From Bacteriovoracaceae bacterium (GTDB taxonomy: Bacteria > Bdellovibrionota > Bacteriovoracia > Bacteriovoracales > Bacteriovoracaceae): a DNA stretch of 30,761 nucleotides. Under the pieces are notes generated by a model. It was not told where the DNA came from and made no database searches. It saw nothing but the letters and a program-made list of their open reading frames with translations. This document shows positions 15,476 through 23,356 of the stretch, in pieces; within the stretch, counting starts at the first letter, position 1, and the number at the start of each line of letters is the position of its first letter. The stretch lies in the NCBI GenBank assembly GCA_018060635.1, contig JAGOVR010000004.1:1-30761 (forward strand), written 5' to 3'. Both the position numbers and the translations under genes were made by a program.

Positions 15476-16726
15476 ATGAAAATATTTTATAGCTTACTTT
15501 TTATTTTTTTCTCTTTAACTCTATCTGCAAAGATTCCTTTATCTTGGGAACAAGCTGTCACTATGGCAGAGAACTCTAATGCAGAACTAAAATCAGCGCA
15601 TTCCAATTTAAATGCTAGTGAATTTCAATTAGGAATTCCTCGCAGTACTTTTTTACCACAACTTAGTTTTGATTTAAGCTATGACCGAAAAGATCAAACA
15701 ACTAACACTCTAAATTCTAGCTATGATCTTTTCTCTTCTTCGCTTAATCTGAATCAAAATTTATTTGCTGGCTTTCAAGATATTGAAAAAATAAAACAAG
15801 CTAAGCTTAATATCAAAATTTCACAAGCTCAGTTACAAAGTACTAAAGCGCAAATTAGTTTTAATCTAAAAAACGCATTTGAAAATTTTACTTATGCTAA
15901 AGATTATCTAGAGCTCACTGAAGAAATTATTCGCCGAAGAGAAGGAAACTTAAGCCTAGTTGAATTAAGCTTTAAAAGTGGAAGAGAAAACAAAGGTTCT
16001 TTTTTTCTTTCTCAAGCTTATTTAGAACAAGCTAAATATGATAATCTACAAGCTAAAAATGCTCTACGCATTTCTCTGGCCAAATTAGGTCAAGCACTAG
16101 GAATTGATAATTCTTCTGAATACGATATCCAAGGGAATATTCCAACTCAGGAACCTGACCAATTACCTCTTTTTACAGATATCGCAAAGAATACACCTGA
16201 ATATCAAAAGTCACTTTGGCAGGAAGAATTTGCTAAAGCACAAATTACTATTGCTCGCTCTGCTTTTTTTCCTAGCTTAGATTTAACAGGAAGTTTAACT
16301 CGAAGTGATCAAAATTTTTATCCTAACCAAGATCGTTATTGGTCTATGGGACTCAATATCTCTTTGCCTTTTTTTAGTGGAGGAAAAGATTATTTTACTA
16401 CTAAATCGGCTGTACAAAATTGGTCTGCCAGTGAAAATCAAAAAATAAATCTCTCCCGACAAATTATTTCACAATTAGAGCAAGTCTACGCCACTTACCT
16501 TGAAGCTGTGGCAAAATTTAAAGTAGACAGCAGTTTCAAGCAAGCGGCAACGGCTCGCGCTGAAATTTCTCGAACTCGCTATAATAATGGCCTCTTAACT
16601 TTTGAAGATTGGGACGTTATTGAAAATGACTTAATCTCTCGGCAAAAAAATTATTTATTAAGTAAACGTGATAGAGTCATTACTGAAGCAGGATGGGAAC
16701 AAGTACAAGGGAAAGGGGTATTTTAA
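15476..16726 (+). CDS. tolC: TolC-family outer membrane efflux protein
   Basis: Outer-membrane channel of a tripartite exporter, 416 residues. A signal peptide ends near SAK (residues 1-18). The body has two OEP repeats: an internal AENSNAELKSAHSNLNASEFQLG stretch is repeated in form near SLWQEEFAKAQITIARSAFFPSL, each followed by a Pro-Ser-Leu beta-strand turn. Length suits the MacB-linked OEP proteins. Its stop overlaps the macA start (TAATG) and the whole set reads tolC-macA-macB, so the three parts are co-expressed. A TTGACG at 15412 may be the -35 of its promoter, but the -10 is poor. The name follows function; orthology to E. coli TolC is not claimed. Confidence 0.87.
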   Translation: MKIFYSLLFIFFSLTLSAKIPLSWEQAVTMAENSNAELKSAHSNLNASEFQLGIPRSTFLPQLSFDLSYDRKDQTTNTLNSSYDLFSSSLNLNQNLFAGFQDIEKIKQAKLNIKISQAQLQSTKAQISFNLKNAFENFTYAKDYLELTEEIIRRREGNLSLVELSFKSGRENKGSFFLSQAYLEQAKYDNLQAKNALRISLAKLGQALGIDNSSEYDIQGNIPTQEPDQLPLFTDIAKNTPEYQKSLWQEEFAKAQITIARSAFFPSLDLTGSLTRSDQNFYPNQDRYWSMGLNISLPFFSGGKDYFTTKSAVQNWSASENQKINLSRQIISQLEQVYATYLEAVAKFKVDSSFKQAATARAEISRTRYNNGLLTFEDWDVIENDLISRQKNYLLSKRDRVITEAGWEQVQGKGVF

Positions 16727-17688
16727 TGAAAAAAAAACTAATTCTATTATTAGTGATTTTGGGTATTGCTGGAACTGCTATTTATTTTTGGAAAAAAACA
16801 AAAAATCCTATCCTTACTTATCGTGAAATCAAAGTAGAAAAAGGAAATATTGATCTTACTATTTTAGCCACAGGAACAGTTCAACCTAAAAATCGCTTAG
16901 AAATTAAACCACCTATTTCTGGACGTATTGACCAAGTCTTAGTGGATGAAGGGCAAAAAGTTAAAAAGGGGCAGATTCTAGCTTGGATGAGTTCTACTGA
17001 GCGTGCCGCTCTCTTAGATGCCGCCAGATCTCAAGGAGAAGCAGAGCTTAAGCGCTGGGAAGAGTTGTACCGCTCTACTCCTGTCATGGCCCCCATTGCT
17101 GGAACCATTATTTCAAGAAATGTAGAATCAGGACAAACATTTACCAATACTGAATCTATTCTCGTGATGTCTGACCATTTGATTATTAATGCCCAAGTGG
17201 ATGAAACAGATATGGCAGAAATTAAATTAAAACAACCTGCTCAAATTATTTTAGATGCTTACTCTAAAGAGACTATTCCTGCCTTAGTCGATCAAATTGC
17301 CTTTGAAGCTAAAACTGTCAACAACGTGACAACTTATATTGTTGACGTTCTCCCTCTCAAAACACCTGATTTTATGCGCTCAGGAATGACCGCTAACGTA
17401 ACTTTTCTCATTCAATCCAAAAAAGATATTTTAATTATACCCACTGATAGTGTCTTGCAAGACGATCATAAAAACTTTGTTTGGGTTCAAAATTCAAAAA
17501 CTGAGGATTCTGCAGAAAAAATAAAAAAAGAATTGTTGCTTGGAATTTCTGATGGCAAACATACAGAAGTTATCGATGGCTTAAAAGAAGGTGATATTAT
17601 TTTTTCTCTGCAAATTGATACTTCTGCCCAAAAGTCTAAATTAAATAATAGCCCTTTTTCTCCTATGAGAAACCGCCCTCGTAAATAA
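16726..17688 (+). CDS. macA: MacA-type membrane fusion protein with short hairpin
   Basis: Periplasmic adaptor linking MacB to the outer-membrane channel. The start is ATG 16726 (TAATG with the tolC stop) after AGGGG; the protein is 320 residues. An N-terminal membrane helix (4-22) anchors it. The lipoyl/barrel-sandwich halves are RIDQVLVDEGQKVKKGQIL (68-85) and VMAPIAGTIISRNVESGQ (120-137), and the beta-barrel and membrane-proximal domains follow. Between the lipoyl halves lie only about 29 residues, whereas MacA of E. coli has a long alpha-hairpin there that reaches TolC. Partner genes on both sides confirm the family. Confidence 0.9.
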   Translation: MKKKLILLLVILGIAGTAIYFWKKTKNPILTYREIKVEKGNIDLTILATGTVQPKNRLEIKPPISGRIDQVLVDEGQKVKKGQILAWMSSTERAALLDAARSQGEAELKRWEELYRSTPVMAPIAGTIISRNVESGQTFTNTESILVMSDHLIINAQVDETDMAEIKLKQPAQIILDAYSKETIPALVDQIAFEAKTVNNVTTYIVDVLPLKTPDFMRSGMTANVTFLIQSKKDILIIPTDSVLQDDHKNFVWVQNSKTEDSAEKIKKELLLGISDGKHTEVIDGLKEGDIIFSLQIDTSAQKSKLNNSPFSPMRNRPRK

Positions 17689-17699
17689 AGGATTAACCC

Positions 17700-19646
17700 T
17701 TGTTAGAAGTACAGCATATTAGCAAAAAATACATTATGGGCTCTCACGAAGTTTTAGCTCTAGATGATGTCTCCTTAAATGTAGAACAAGGAGATTTTGT
17801 AGCTATCATGGGGCCTTCAGGAAGTGGAAAATCAACTCTTGCGCAAATTCTAGGCCTCTTAGATGTTCCAAGTCATGGTCTTTATAAAATTAATGGTAAG
17901 GATGTGTCTAGTTTAGCTGAGGATGCACAAGCTATTTTACGCCGCAGTGAAATTGGATTTATTTTCCAGCAATTTAATTTATTGCCTCGAATGTCTGCTC
18001 TAGAAAATGTGATGTTGCCTCTCTTTTATTCTGAAAAAGAAAAAAGTGATGTTAAAGCTAAAATACTTTTAGAAAGAGTGGGATTAGGGTCTCGCTTACA
18101 CCATAAACCCAATGAGCTCTCCGGAGGACAACAACAACGTATTGCTATTGCGAGGTCTCTCATTAATGAACCACAAATTATTTTTGCCGATGAGCCTACA
18201 GGAAATTTAGATTCTCAAAGTGAAAAAGAAATTATGCAAATTTTAAAAGAACTTAATGACCAAGGTATTACAGTTATTATGGTCACACATGAAGAAGAAA
18301 TTGGGGCACAAGCCAAAAGACTTATTCGTATGCGTGATGGAAGAATTATTTCTGATGAAAGGAAAACAGCGTTTATTCCTAGGAAAAATAATAATCCAAA
18401 AATTTCTATGCCTGTTAAAAATCAATTTTTTAAAGTTTTTGAACATCTCCGCCAAGGTCTTAAAACTTTAAGCACAAATAAAGTAAGAACAGGTCTTTCT
18501 CTGCTTGGCATCTTAATTGGCGTTGCCGCAGTGGTTGCTATGCTGGCCTTAGGTAAAGGAGCACAAAAATCTATTGAAGCACAACTTTCATCTTTAGGTT
18601 CTAATTTACTGGTTCTACGTTCTGGCTCTATGCGTATAGGAGGAGTTGCCAGTGAAACAGGAACGACTGCACGTATTTCTTTAGAAGATGCCAAGGATAT
18701 TAAAAACTATTTTTCATCTGTAAAAAATATTGCACCTTCTGTGAGTGGACGTGGACAAGTTACTTACCTTAATAAAAACTGGAATACACAAATCCAAGGT
18801 TCTACTTCCGAATATGCACAGATGCGAGCTTCAAAACCAGAGATAGGTCGTTTTTTTAATGAAGAAGAAAATAGAAAAAGAGCAAGAGTCGCAGTCGTTG
18901 GTCTCACTCCTATCCGAGAGCTTTTTGGCAATGTAAGTCCTATTGGTGAAATGATAAAAATTAATAAAATTCCCTTTCAAATTATTGGAATTTTACCTGA
19001 AAAAGGATCCAATGGTTTTCGTGATCAGGACGACACTATTCTCATTCCTATTAATACAGCTATGCAACGACTTCTGGGAAAAGATTATGTGGACTCTATT
19101 GATATGCAAATAGAAAACGCACAAGTTTTAGAAAGTACTCAAGAAAATATTTTAGAATTTATGTATGCTCGCAAAAAAGTTCCTTTCTCTCAAAGACAAA
19201 CAGCTTTTGAAATAAGAAATATGGCAGAAATTCAGCAGGCTCTAAGCCAAAGTAGTAAAACCATGTCAGTACTTTTAGCTTTCATTGCCGCTATTTCTCT
19301 TCTAGTCGGAGGCATTGGTATTATGAATATCATGTTGGTTTCTGTCACTGAACGCACTAAAGAAATCGGCTTGCGTAAAGCTATTGGAGCGAAAGGGAGT
19401 GATATTCTTTTTCAATTTTTAGCTGAATCTATCGTGGTCAGTGTCGTCGGTGGTCTTTTTGGAATTATTCTAGGGTGGAGTATTAGCACTACTCTTTCTC
19501 TTGTCACTGGTTGGACTACGGAAGTGTCACTGGCCTCAGTTCTTCTTTCTTTTTTCTTTTCTGTTTTTATTGGAATTACTTTTGGCATTTATCCAGCTCG
19601 AAAAGCTTCTCTTTTGCATCCTATCCAAGCATTGAGGTATGAATAA
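17700..19646 (+). CDS. macB: MacB-type ABC transporter, fused ATPase-permease
   Basis: Drives export by mechanotransmission; known MacB homologues move macrolides, enterotoxin, lipoproteins or siderophores. The 648-residue protein has the N-terminal ATPase (Walker A GPSGSGKST at 38-46, signature LSGGQQQR, Walker B IIFADEPTGNLD) and a C-terminal FtsX-type permease: a first helix at about 263-285, a large periplasmic MacB_PCD domain, then three helices from about residue 525. TTG 17700 is the start, with AAAGGA at 17687-17692 in the right place and no in-frame ATG nearby. It follows macA by 11 bases. The substrate cannot be read. Confidence 0.94.
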   Translation: MLEVQHISKKYIMGSHEVLALDDVSLNVEQGDFVAIMGPSGSGKSTLAQILGLLDVPSHGLYKINGKDVSSLAEDAQAILRRSEIGFIFQQFNLLPRMSALENVMLPLFYSEKEKSDVKAKILLERVGLGSRLHHKPNELSGGQQQRIAIARSLINEPQIIFADEPTGNLDSQSEKEIMQILKELNDQGITVIMVTHEEEIGAQAKRLIRMRDGRIISDERKTAFIPRKNNNPKISMPVKNQFFKVFEHLRQGLKTLSTNKVRTGLSLLGILIGVAAVVAMLALGKGAQKSIEAQLSSLGSNLLVLRSGSMRIGGVASETGTTARISLEDAKDIKNYFSSVKNIAPSVSGRGQVTYLNKNWNTQIQGSTSEYAQMRASKPEIGRFFNEEENRKRARVAVVGLTPIRELFGNVSPIGEMIKINKIPFQIIGILPEKGSNGFRDQDDTILIPINTAMQRLLGKDYVDSIDMQIENAQVLESTQENILEFMYARKKVPFSQRQTAFEIRNMAEIQQALSQSSKTMSVLLAFIAAISLLVGGIGIMNIMLVSVTERTKEIGLRKAIGAKGSDILFQFLAESIVVSVVGGLFGIILGWSISTTLSLVTGWTTEVSLASVLLSFFFSVFIGITFGIYPARKASLLHPIQALRYE

Positions 19647-19720
19647 CACGCTTTTTTTCATATTTGAATTATTTAAGAAAAATATTACTTCTAAGATCTC
19701 TTCTCATTTTTTTCTTTCTA

Positions 19721-19737
19721 CTATCTTTCGCAGATAG
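19721..19737. promoter_or_regulatory. Inverted repeat, candidate HicB operator
   Basis: CTATCT (19721-19726) and AGATAG (19732-19737) form a 6-bp inverted repeat with a 5-base spacer, 42 bases before the preferred hicA start. Antitoxins of the HicB-HTH class repress their own operon at such palindromes. No T-run follows, so it is not a good macB terminator. Confidence 0.4.
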
Positions 19738-19778
19738 AATAAGTTCTTGCTAAAACAACCTTTAGGATGTATTATAAA

Positions 19779-19967
19779 ATGGCACGCAGTGGAAAAGATT
19801 TGATTAAATTTTTAGAAAAGTATGGTTGGACATTAGAACGAATTCGAGGAAGTCACCATATTATGATAAAAGAAGGTAAAACTATAACAGTTCCTGTTCA
19901 TGGCAATAAAACACTGGGCAAAGGGTTAGAAATGAAAATTATTAAGCAATGTGGAATAAAAAAATGA
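19779..19967 (+). CDS. hicA: HicA-type mRNA interferase toxin
   Basis: A 62-residue protein of the YcfA/HicA family, a double-stranded-RNA-binding-like fold that cleaves mRNA. The core W-T-L-x-R-I-R-GSHHIM contains the active-site histidine (His26), followed by TVPVHGNKTLGKG, the family's second strand. The start is ATG 19779 (MARSGKD); an in-frame ATG four codons earlier sits right against AGGA and has no separate ribosome site. It overlaps hicB by ATGA, the usual toxin-first arrangement. The HTH-bearing antitoxin downstream confirms the pair. Confidence 0.92.
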   Translation: MARSGKDLIKFLEKYGWTLERIRGSHHIMIKEGKTITVPVHGNKTLGKGLEMKIIKQCGIKK

Positions 19968-20389
19968 AATATTTTGCAAAAATTACCAAACAAAAAAATC
20001 ATTCTTACGTAGTAGAGTTTCCTCAACTAATAGGCTGTTTAACTGAAGGAAAAAATATTATCCAAGCTCAAAAAAATGCCCATGAAGCACTCAATGGTTG
20101 GCTTATTTCTAATTGTGATAGAAAATTAAATATTCCTGAACCTAAAATTTTAAAAAGCCCTCATCATTACCCTATTGATGTGGAACCTTCTATTGCTTTT
20201 GCCATAATGCTTAGAAAAATACGACAGAAAAAAGGTATTACTCAAACAGATCTTGCGAAAAAACTTAAAATCTCCCAACAGGCTTATGCTAAATTAGAAA
20301 CCCCTCTCATTACTAATCCCTCTCTCAAAACTATTGATAAAATTTCAGAAGCTTTAGATGTAAAATTTTATTTTGATTTAGTGGCTTAA
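19964..20389 (+). CDS. hicB: HicB-type antitoxin with C-terminal HTH
   Basis: Neutralises HicA and represses the operon. The 141-residue protein starts at ATG 19964 (MKYFAKIT), overlapping the hicA stop as ATGA, with TGGA upstream. Residues 1-65 are the partial RNase H-like HicB fold: YVVEFPQLIGCLTEGKNI then QAQKNAHEALNGWL. Residues about 82-135 form an HTH_3 (Xre-type) domain with KKGITQTDLAKKLKISQQAYAKLE. The gene ends four bases before the 3' end of the convergent tRNA. Confidence 0.93.
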   Translation: MKYFAKITKQKNHSYVVEFPQLIGCLTEGKNIIQAQKNAHEALNGWLISNCDRKLNIPEPKILKSPHHYPIDVEPSIAFAIMLRKIRQKKGITQTDLAKKLKISQQAYAKLETPLITNPSLKTIDKISEALDVKFYFDLVA

Positions 20390-20393
20390 AAAT

Positions 20394-20470
20394 TGGTGGG
20401 ACTACAAGGACTCGAACCTTGGACCAACCGGTTATGAGCCGGTAGCTCTAACCAACTGAGCTATAGTCCC
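20394..20470 (-). tRNA. tRNA with CAU anticodon, probably tRNA-Ile2 (lysidine type)
   Basis: A complete cloverleaf of 77 bases with encoded CCA. Acceptor GGGACTA/TAGTCCC, D-arm GCTC...GAGC, anticodon stem ACCGG/CCGGT with loop CTCATAA, and T-arm CAAGG TTCGAGT CCTTG all pair. CAU can mean initiator Met, elongator Met or Ile2. The pairing at position 1-72 excludes an initiator. The GGCTCATAACC anticodon arm and the GGTC variable loop look like known Ile2 tRNAs, whose C34 is changed to lysidine by TilS; elongator Met is not excluded. Confidence 0.95.
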
Positions 20471-20490
20471 ACTAAAAATATGTCCTTCTA

Positions 20491-20518
20491 TTTATAGAGA
20501 ATTTGGCCAGAAATTCAA
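20491..20518 (-). promoter_or_regulatory. Promoter of the CAU tRNA
   Basis: On the minus strand TTGAAT (20513-20518) and TATAAA (20491-20496) are 16 bases apart, with the -10 box about 20 bases before the tRNA 5' end. It lies just after the aroB stop, so the tRNA need not depend on the aro transcript. Confidence 0.55.
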
Positions 20519-20558
20519 GGAACTTATTACTATTCTTAACTTCTTTTTTAAAACTATT

Positions 20559-21518
20559 TTATAAATAGAGACTAATGCTCTCAGTCACATCAATACCCTT
20601 TAAATATGGAATTCCAATACTTTTCAGTAAGACCATTTTAGTAACTTTCTCCTCAGTATTTTTTTTATCTTTATCTAGGTAAGGGCGTAGTGCTTGGGCC
20701 GAAATAGATAATGGAGTGAGCCCTTTAAGTTTCAATTTTTCTTCGAGTTTTTTTAAATCTTCCTGTAAAGAATGGCCGTCTATTTTCAGAGCAAAATGAA
20801 TCCCTCGTCTCACCGCCTCACCATGTGGCAAATGGTATGCCTTTTCTAAAGCATGACCTAACGTGTGTCCAAAATTTAAAAATTGTCTTTCAGCTATGTC
20901 ATGAGGATCTTTTGCAGTAATTTTCATCTTATATTCTGCACACATTTTTATCAGTTCTTTTTCAGAAATATTTGCGAGTACTGCCTCATAAATTTCTTTA
21001 CTTAAAAATGCATATTTTAATATTTCTCCTTTAGCATTTTCTTTTTCCATCTTGGGTAAAGTTTGTAAAAAAGAATAATCAATATAAATGTTCTCTGGTG
21101 GGTGAAAAGCACCTATCAAATTTTTTCCGTGATGACTGTTGATCGCTACCTTTCCTCCAATAGAGGCATCAATCATAGAAAGAAGAGTAGTTGGAATAAT
21201 ATCCCATTTAAGTCCTCGTAAAAGTGTAGCCGCCACAAATCCTGCACTATCACTTAAAGCTCCTCCTCCCAAAGCAAAAATTTTCATATTTCTATGAATA
21301 TTTTGATTCAAAATTTCTTCAGTTGCCTTTTGGTAAGTTTCAAAAGTCTTGGCCTGCTCCCCCGAGGGCAAAATGACCAAAATTCTTTTTTCTATGGGCA
21401 CGTATGTATTTATTTTATCTTGATAGAGATTCCATACATTTTCTTCTGTAATCAAAATGATTTTTTGATTCGTCTCAAAAATATTTTCAAATGAATTGAT
21501 AAAATGCAGTTTACTCAT
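20559..21518 (-). CDS. aroB: 3-dehydroquinate synthase AroB
   Basis: Second step of the shikimate pathway: DAHP to 3-dehydroquinate, using NAD and zinc. The start is ATG 21518, overlapping the end of aroC by 8 bases (ATGAGTAA), giving 319 residues, about 40 fewer than E. coli AroB. The NAD loop GGGALSDSAGF is at 84-94 where most relatives have GGG(V/A)(V/I)GD; the Asp is kept. PTTLLSMIDASIGGK at 109-123 is standard. Zinc ligands Glu165 (KGEILKY), His218 (FGHTLGH) and His232 (LPHGEAV) are present. It is the last gene of an rnpB-aroC-aroB run. Confidence 0.94.
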   Translation of the reverse strand: MSKLHFINSFENIFETNQKIILITEENVWNLYQDKINTYVPIEKRILVILPSGEQAKTFETYQKATEEILNQNIHRNMKIFALGGGALSDSAGFVAATLLRGLKWDIIPTTLLSMIDASIGGKVAINSHHGKNLIGAFHPPENIYIDYSFLQTLPKMEKENAKGEILKYAFLSKEIYEAVLANISEKELIKMCAEYKMKITAKDPHDIAERQFLNFGHTLGHALEKAYHLPHGEAVRRGIHFALKIDGHSLQEDLKKLEEKLKLKGLTPLSISAQALRPYLDKDKKNTEEKVTKMVLLKSIGIPYLKGIDVTESISLYL

Positions 21519-22455
21519 AAACTTTTTGACGTAAAAAATGATCAGCCAAAACAATCTTGGCCATCGCTTCCACCACGGGAAGTACCCTTGGCACTATACA
21601 AGGATCATGACGACCTTCCAAAGCTTTTTGTCCTACGGTGGATGGTGGTCTGAAACTTATTTTCATATTAATTTCTTCACCACTCGAAATTCCTCCTTCC
21701 ATGCCAGAGAAATTTTTAGAATCCAAAGTCACTTCACTGCCATAAGAAGTTGCAAAATCTTCTCCTAATCCATAAGAAAAAGCTACCGCCGCTGGAATAG
21801 ACAGCATCGCTTTTGCGAAATCACTTTTGAGTTTATCAAAACAAGGCTCACCGAGTCCCGCAGGACAATTTGTAATTTTTAAACTTACAGTCCCTCCCAC
21901 TGAATCTCCTTTCTTTTTTAAATCTTCTAAGAAAACTAAAATCTCAGGAGAAAGTTTTGAAGTAGAGGCAATATTTTTAAAAATTCCTAATTGAGCAATA
22001 ACCGCTTCTACTTTTACTTGAGGAACAATAAGTGAAGCAAAATAACCTGCAATCACTCGGGAAACAGTTTCACGGCCAGAGGCCCTGCCTCCCCCACGAT
22101 GATCTCTGAATCCATATTTTTGTATGGTGGTTTTGTCAGCGTGGCCAGGGCGATATTCATTTTTTAGACTTTCATAATCCGCACTTTTTTGATCTTCATT
22201 TTTAACAGTCACGGCAATAGGAGTCCCTAAAGTTTTTCCTTCAAAAACTCCTGACAAAATTTGCGCCTGATCTTTCTCCTGACGATTACTCGTTCCCACT
22301 TTACCTGGCGATCTGCGATCTAAGTCTTTTTGCAAATCTTCTAGAGAAACAGGAAGTCCTGCAGGCATTCCATCAATAACGACTCCCATAGAATCTCCAT
22401 GGGATTCTCCGAAAGAGGTTACTTGAAATATTTTTCCAAATGTATTGCCTGCCAT
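21511..22455 (-). CDS. aroC: Chorismate synthase AroC, shortened form
   Basis: Last step of the common aromatic pathway: EPSP to chorismate, needing reduced FMN. Family landmarks are TFGK at 5-8, FGESHG at 15-20, RPGHAD at 102-107, RGGGRASGRE at 120-129, CPAGLGEPCFD, and GRHDPC at 281-286; the termini look complete. The 314 residues are some 45 fewer than in E. coli. Most of the loss is in residues 239-281: the usual SN-x-AGG-x-x-GG segment is reduced to KNFSGMEGG and the loop before GRHDPC is short. ATG 22455 has AAGGAA upstream. It lies 33 bases after RNase P RNA. Confidence 0.93.
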   Translation of the reverse strand: MAGNTFGKIFQVTSFGESHGDSMGVVIDGMPAGLPVSLEDLQKDLDRRSPGKVGTSNRQEKDQAQILSGVFEGKTLGTPIAVTVKNEDQKSADYESLKNEYRPGHADKTTIQKYGFRDHRGGGRASGRETVSRVIAGYFASLIVPQVKVEAVIAQLGIFKNIASTSKLSPEILVFLEDLKKKGDSVGGTVSLKITNCPAGLGEPCFDKLKSDFAKAMLSIPAAVAFSYGLGEDFATSYGSEVTLDSKNFSGMEGGISSGEEINMKISFRPPSTVGQKALEGRHDPCIVPRVLPVVEAMAKIVLADHFLRQKVYE

Positions 22456-22488
22456 AGAATTTCCTTAATAACTCAAATTCACGAAAAG

Positions 22489-22806
22489 TGGGCTAAGAAA
22501 AAGCATAGGCCGGATTCTGTTTTCGACTACCATTCTTCTAGGATCTCCGTTACCGAAGACCTCAAGCACCCTACCCGTTAGCGTCTGTCAGGCGGACATC
22601 AAATGCTAACCTATGTGGGCTTGCACCTCGTAGAGTTTACCTGGTTTCACTACGCACGAAAGTTGCCTTTCGCCATACATACTTTCTGTTGCACTGGTCC
22701 TCACCTCACGGTGGACGGGCGTTACCCGCTACGATGCCTTACGGTGTCCAGACCTTCCTCCCGTGGTTTTTAACGCCACCGGCGGCAGTCCCTTCTTCTT
22801 AACCCA
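22489..22806 (-). ncRNA. rnpB: RNase P RNA, bacterial type A
   Basis: The catalytic RNA that trims tRNA 5' leaders, about 318 bases. The conserved core reads on the minus strand GGAGGAAGGTCTGGACACC near the 5' side, then CGTCCACCGTGAGG, GACCAGTGCAACAGAAAG, TAAACTCTACGAGGTGCAAG, and ACAGAATCCGGCCTATG near the 3' end. Ends are set by stem P1: 15 bases at 22792-22806 pair with 22489-22503 allowing a few G-U pairs. No terminator hairpin follows before aroC, 33 bases on. Confidence 0.95.
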
Positions 22807-22811
22807 ACTCC

Positions 22812-22840
22812 TTATTAACCCAAGTCTGTTTTCCACACAA
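22812..22840 (-). promoter_or_regulatory. Candidate promoter of rnpB
   Basis: On the minus strand TTGTGT (22835-22840) and TAATAA (22812-22817) are 17 bases apart. The implied start lies 5-8 bases downstream, matching the 5' end expected from P1. The -10 match is poor (3 of 6). Confidence 0.42.
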
Positions 22841-22956
22841 GAGTTTAAAAGCAAATAAAGTCATAATTCTTTTAATAAAATTATTCTTTTTCCTAAATGA
22901 AAAATGACCTTTGTCTTATGTAGTTTTTATACCATTCATCTCGCTCTTCTTTTATC

Positions 22957-22998
22957 AAATAGATAGATCCCGTTGACAAGGTCATCTATTTATATGAT
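22957..22998 (+). promoter_or_regulatory. Promoter with overlapping inverted repeat for the small HTH gene
   Basis: TTGACA (22973-22978) is followed after 14 bases by TATGAT (22993-22998); the spacer is shorter than ideal. An 8-bp perfect inverted repeat, AAATAGAT (22957-22964) and ATCTATTT (22984-22991), brackets the -35 box. Such a site fits autorepression by the encoded HTH protein. Confidence 0.5.
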
Positions 22999-23044
22999 CT
23001 TGATGGAGTAAAAATTGAAAGATCAAAATCATACTGGAGTGAAT

Positions 23045-23356
23045 ATGTATCGAGCAAATAGTTATAATGAAGACTTTAGTAGAATTATGCAAAATATGAA
23101 AGCAAGACAAGGATATCTCTTGGAACTTATGAATCATGAGGATCCCATGAGCTTGGAAGAGGCTCTGCGCTTTACCATTAGTCGTTTAGGTTTAACCGAG
23201 TTTGCCAAGTTGGCTCACGAGAAAAAACAAAACGTGGAAACATTTGTTTCAGGCAAACGAAAGCTCAAGCAATCTACCTTGGATAAGTATCTGCTTCCCT
23301 TTGGATTAAAAGTTGTCCTGAAGGTTGAGCCTATTAAACAGAAGAAAGCCGCTTAA
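23045..23356 (+). CDS. Small HTH protein, addiction-antidote-like
   Basis: A 103-residue protein (113 if it starts at TTG 23015). Residues 37-100 hold a helix-turn-helix like those of the HigA/COG3636 antidote proteins: LEEALRFTISRLGLTEFAKLAHE, then SGKRKLKQSTLDKYLLPFGLKVVLKVEP, in which an edge strand follows the helix pair. Both possible starts have GGAGT close upstream (GGAGTAAAAATTG and GGAGTGAATATG); ATG is preferred by codon. No toxin gene is next to it, so it may be a solitary regulator. It overlaps mutY by 23 bases tail to tail. Confidence 0.72.
   Translation: MYRANSYNEDFSRIMQNMKARQGYLLELMNHEDPMSLEEALRFTISRLGLTEFAKLAHEKKQNVETFVSGKRKLKQSTLDKYLLPFGLKVVLKVEPIKQKKAA

Noticed and set aside
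19647..20470. Genomic island inserted at the CAU tRNA
   Set aside because: No duplicated tRNA 3' end and no integrase; hicAB base composition does not differ visibly from its surroundings.
22399..22581. Open frame of 60 codons on the plus strand across the aroC start and RNase P RNA
   Set aside because: It runs antisense to aroC and a structural RNA and has no ribosome site or recognisable domain.
22863..22884. Hairpin ATAATT...AATTAT followed by T residues
   Set aside because: The stem has no G-C pair and a 10-base loop, so a terminator call is not supported.
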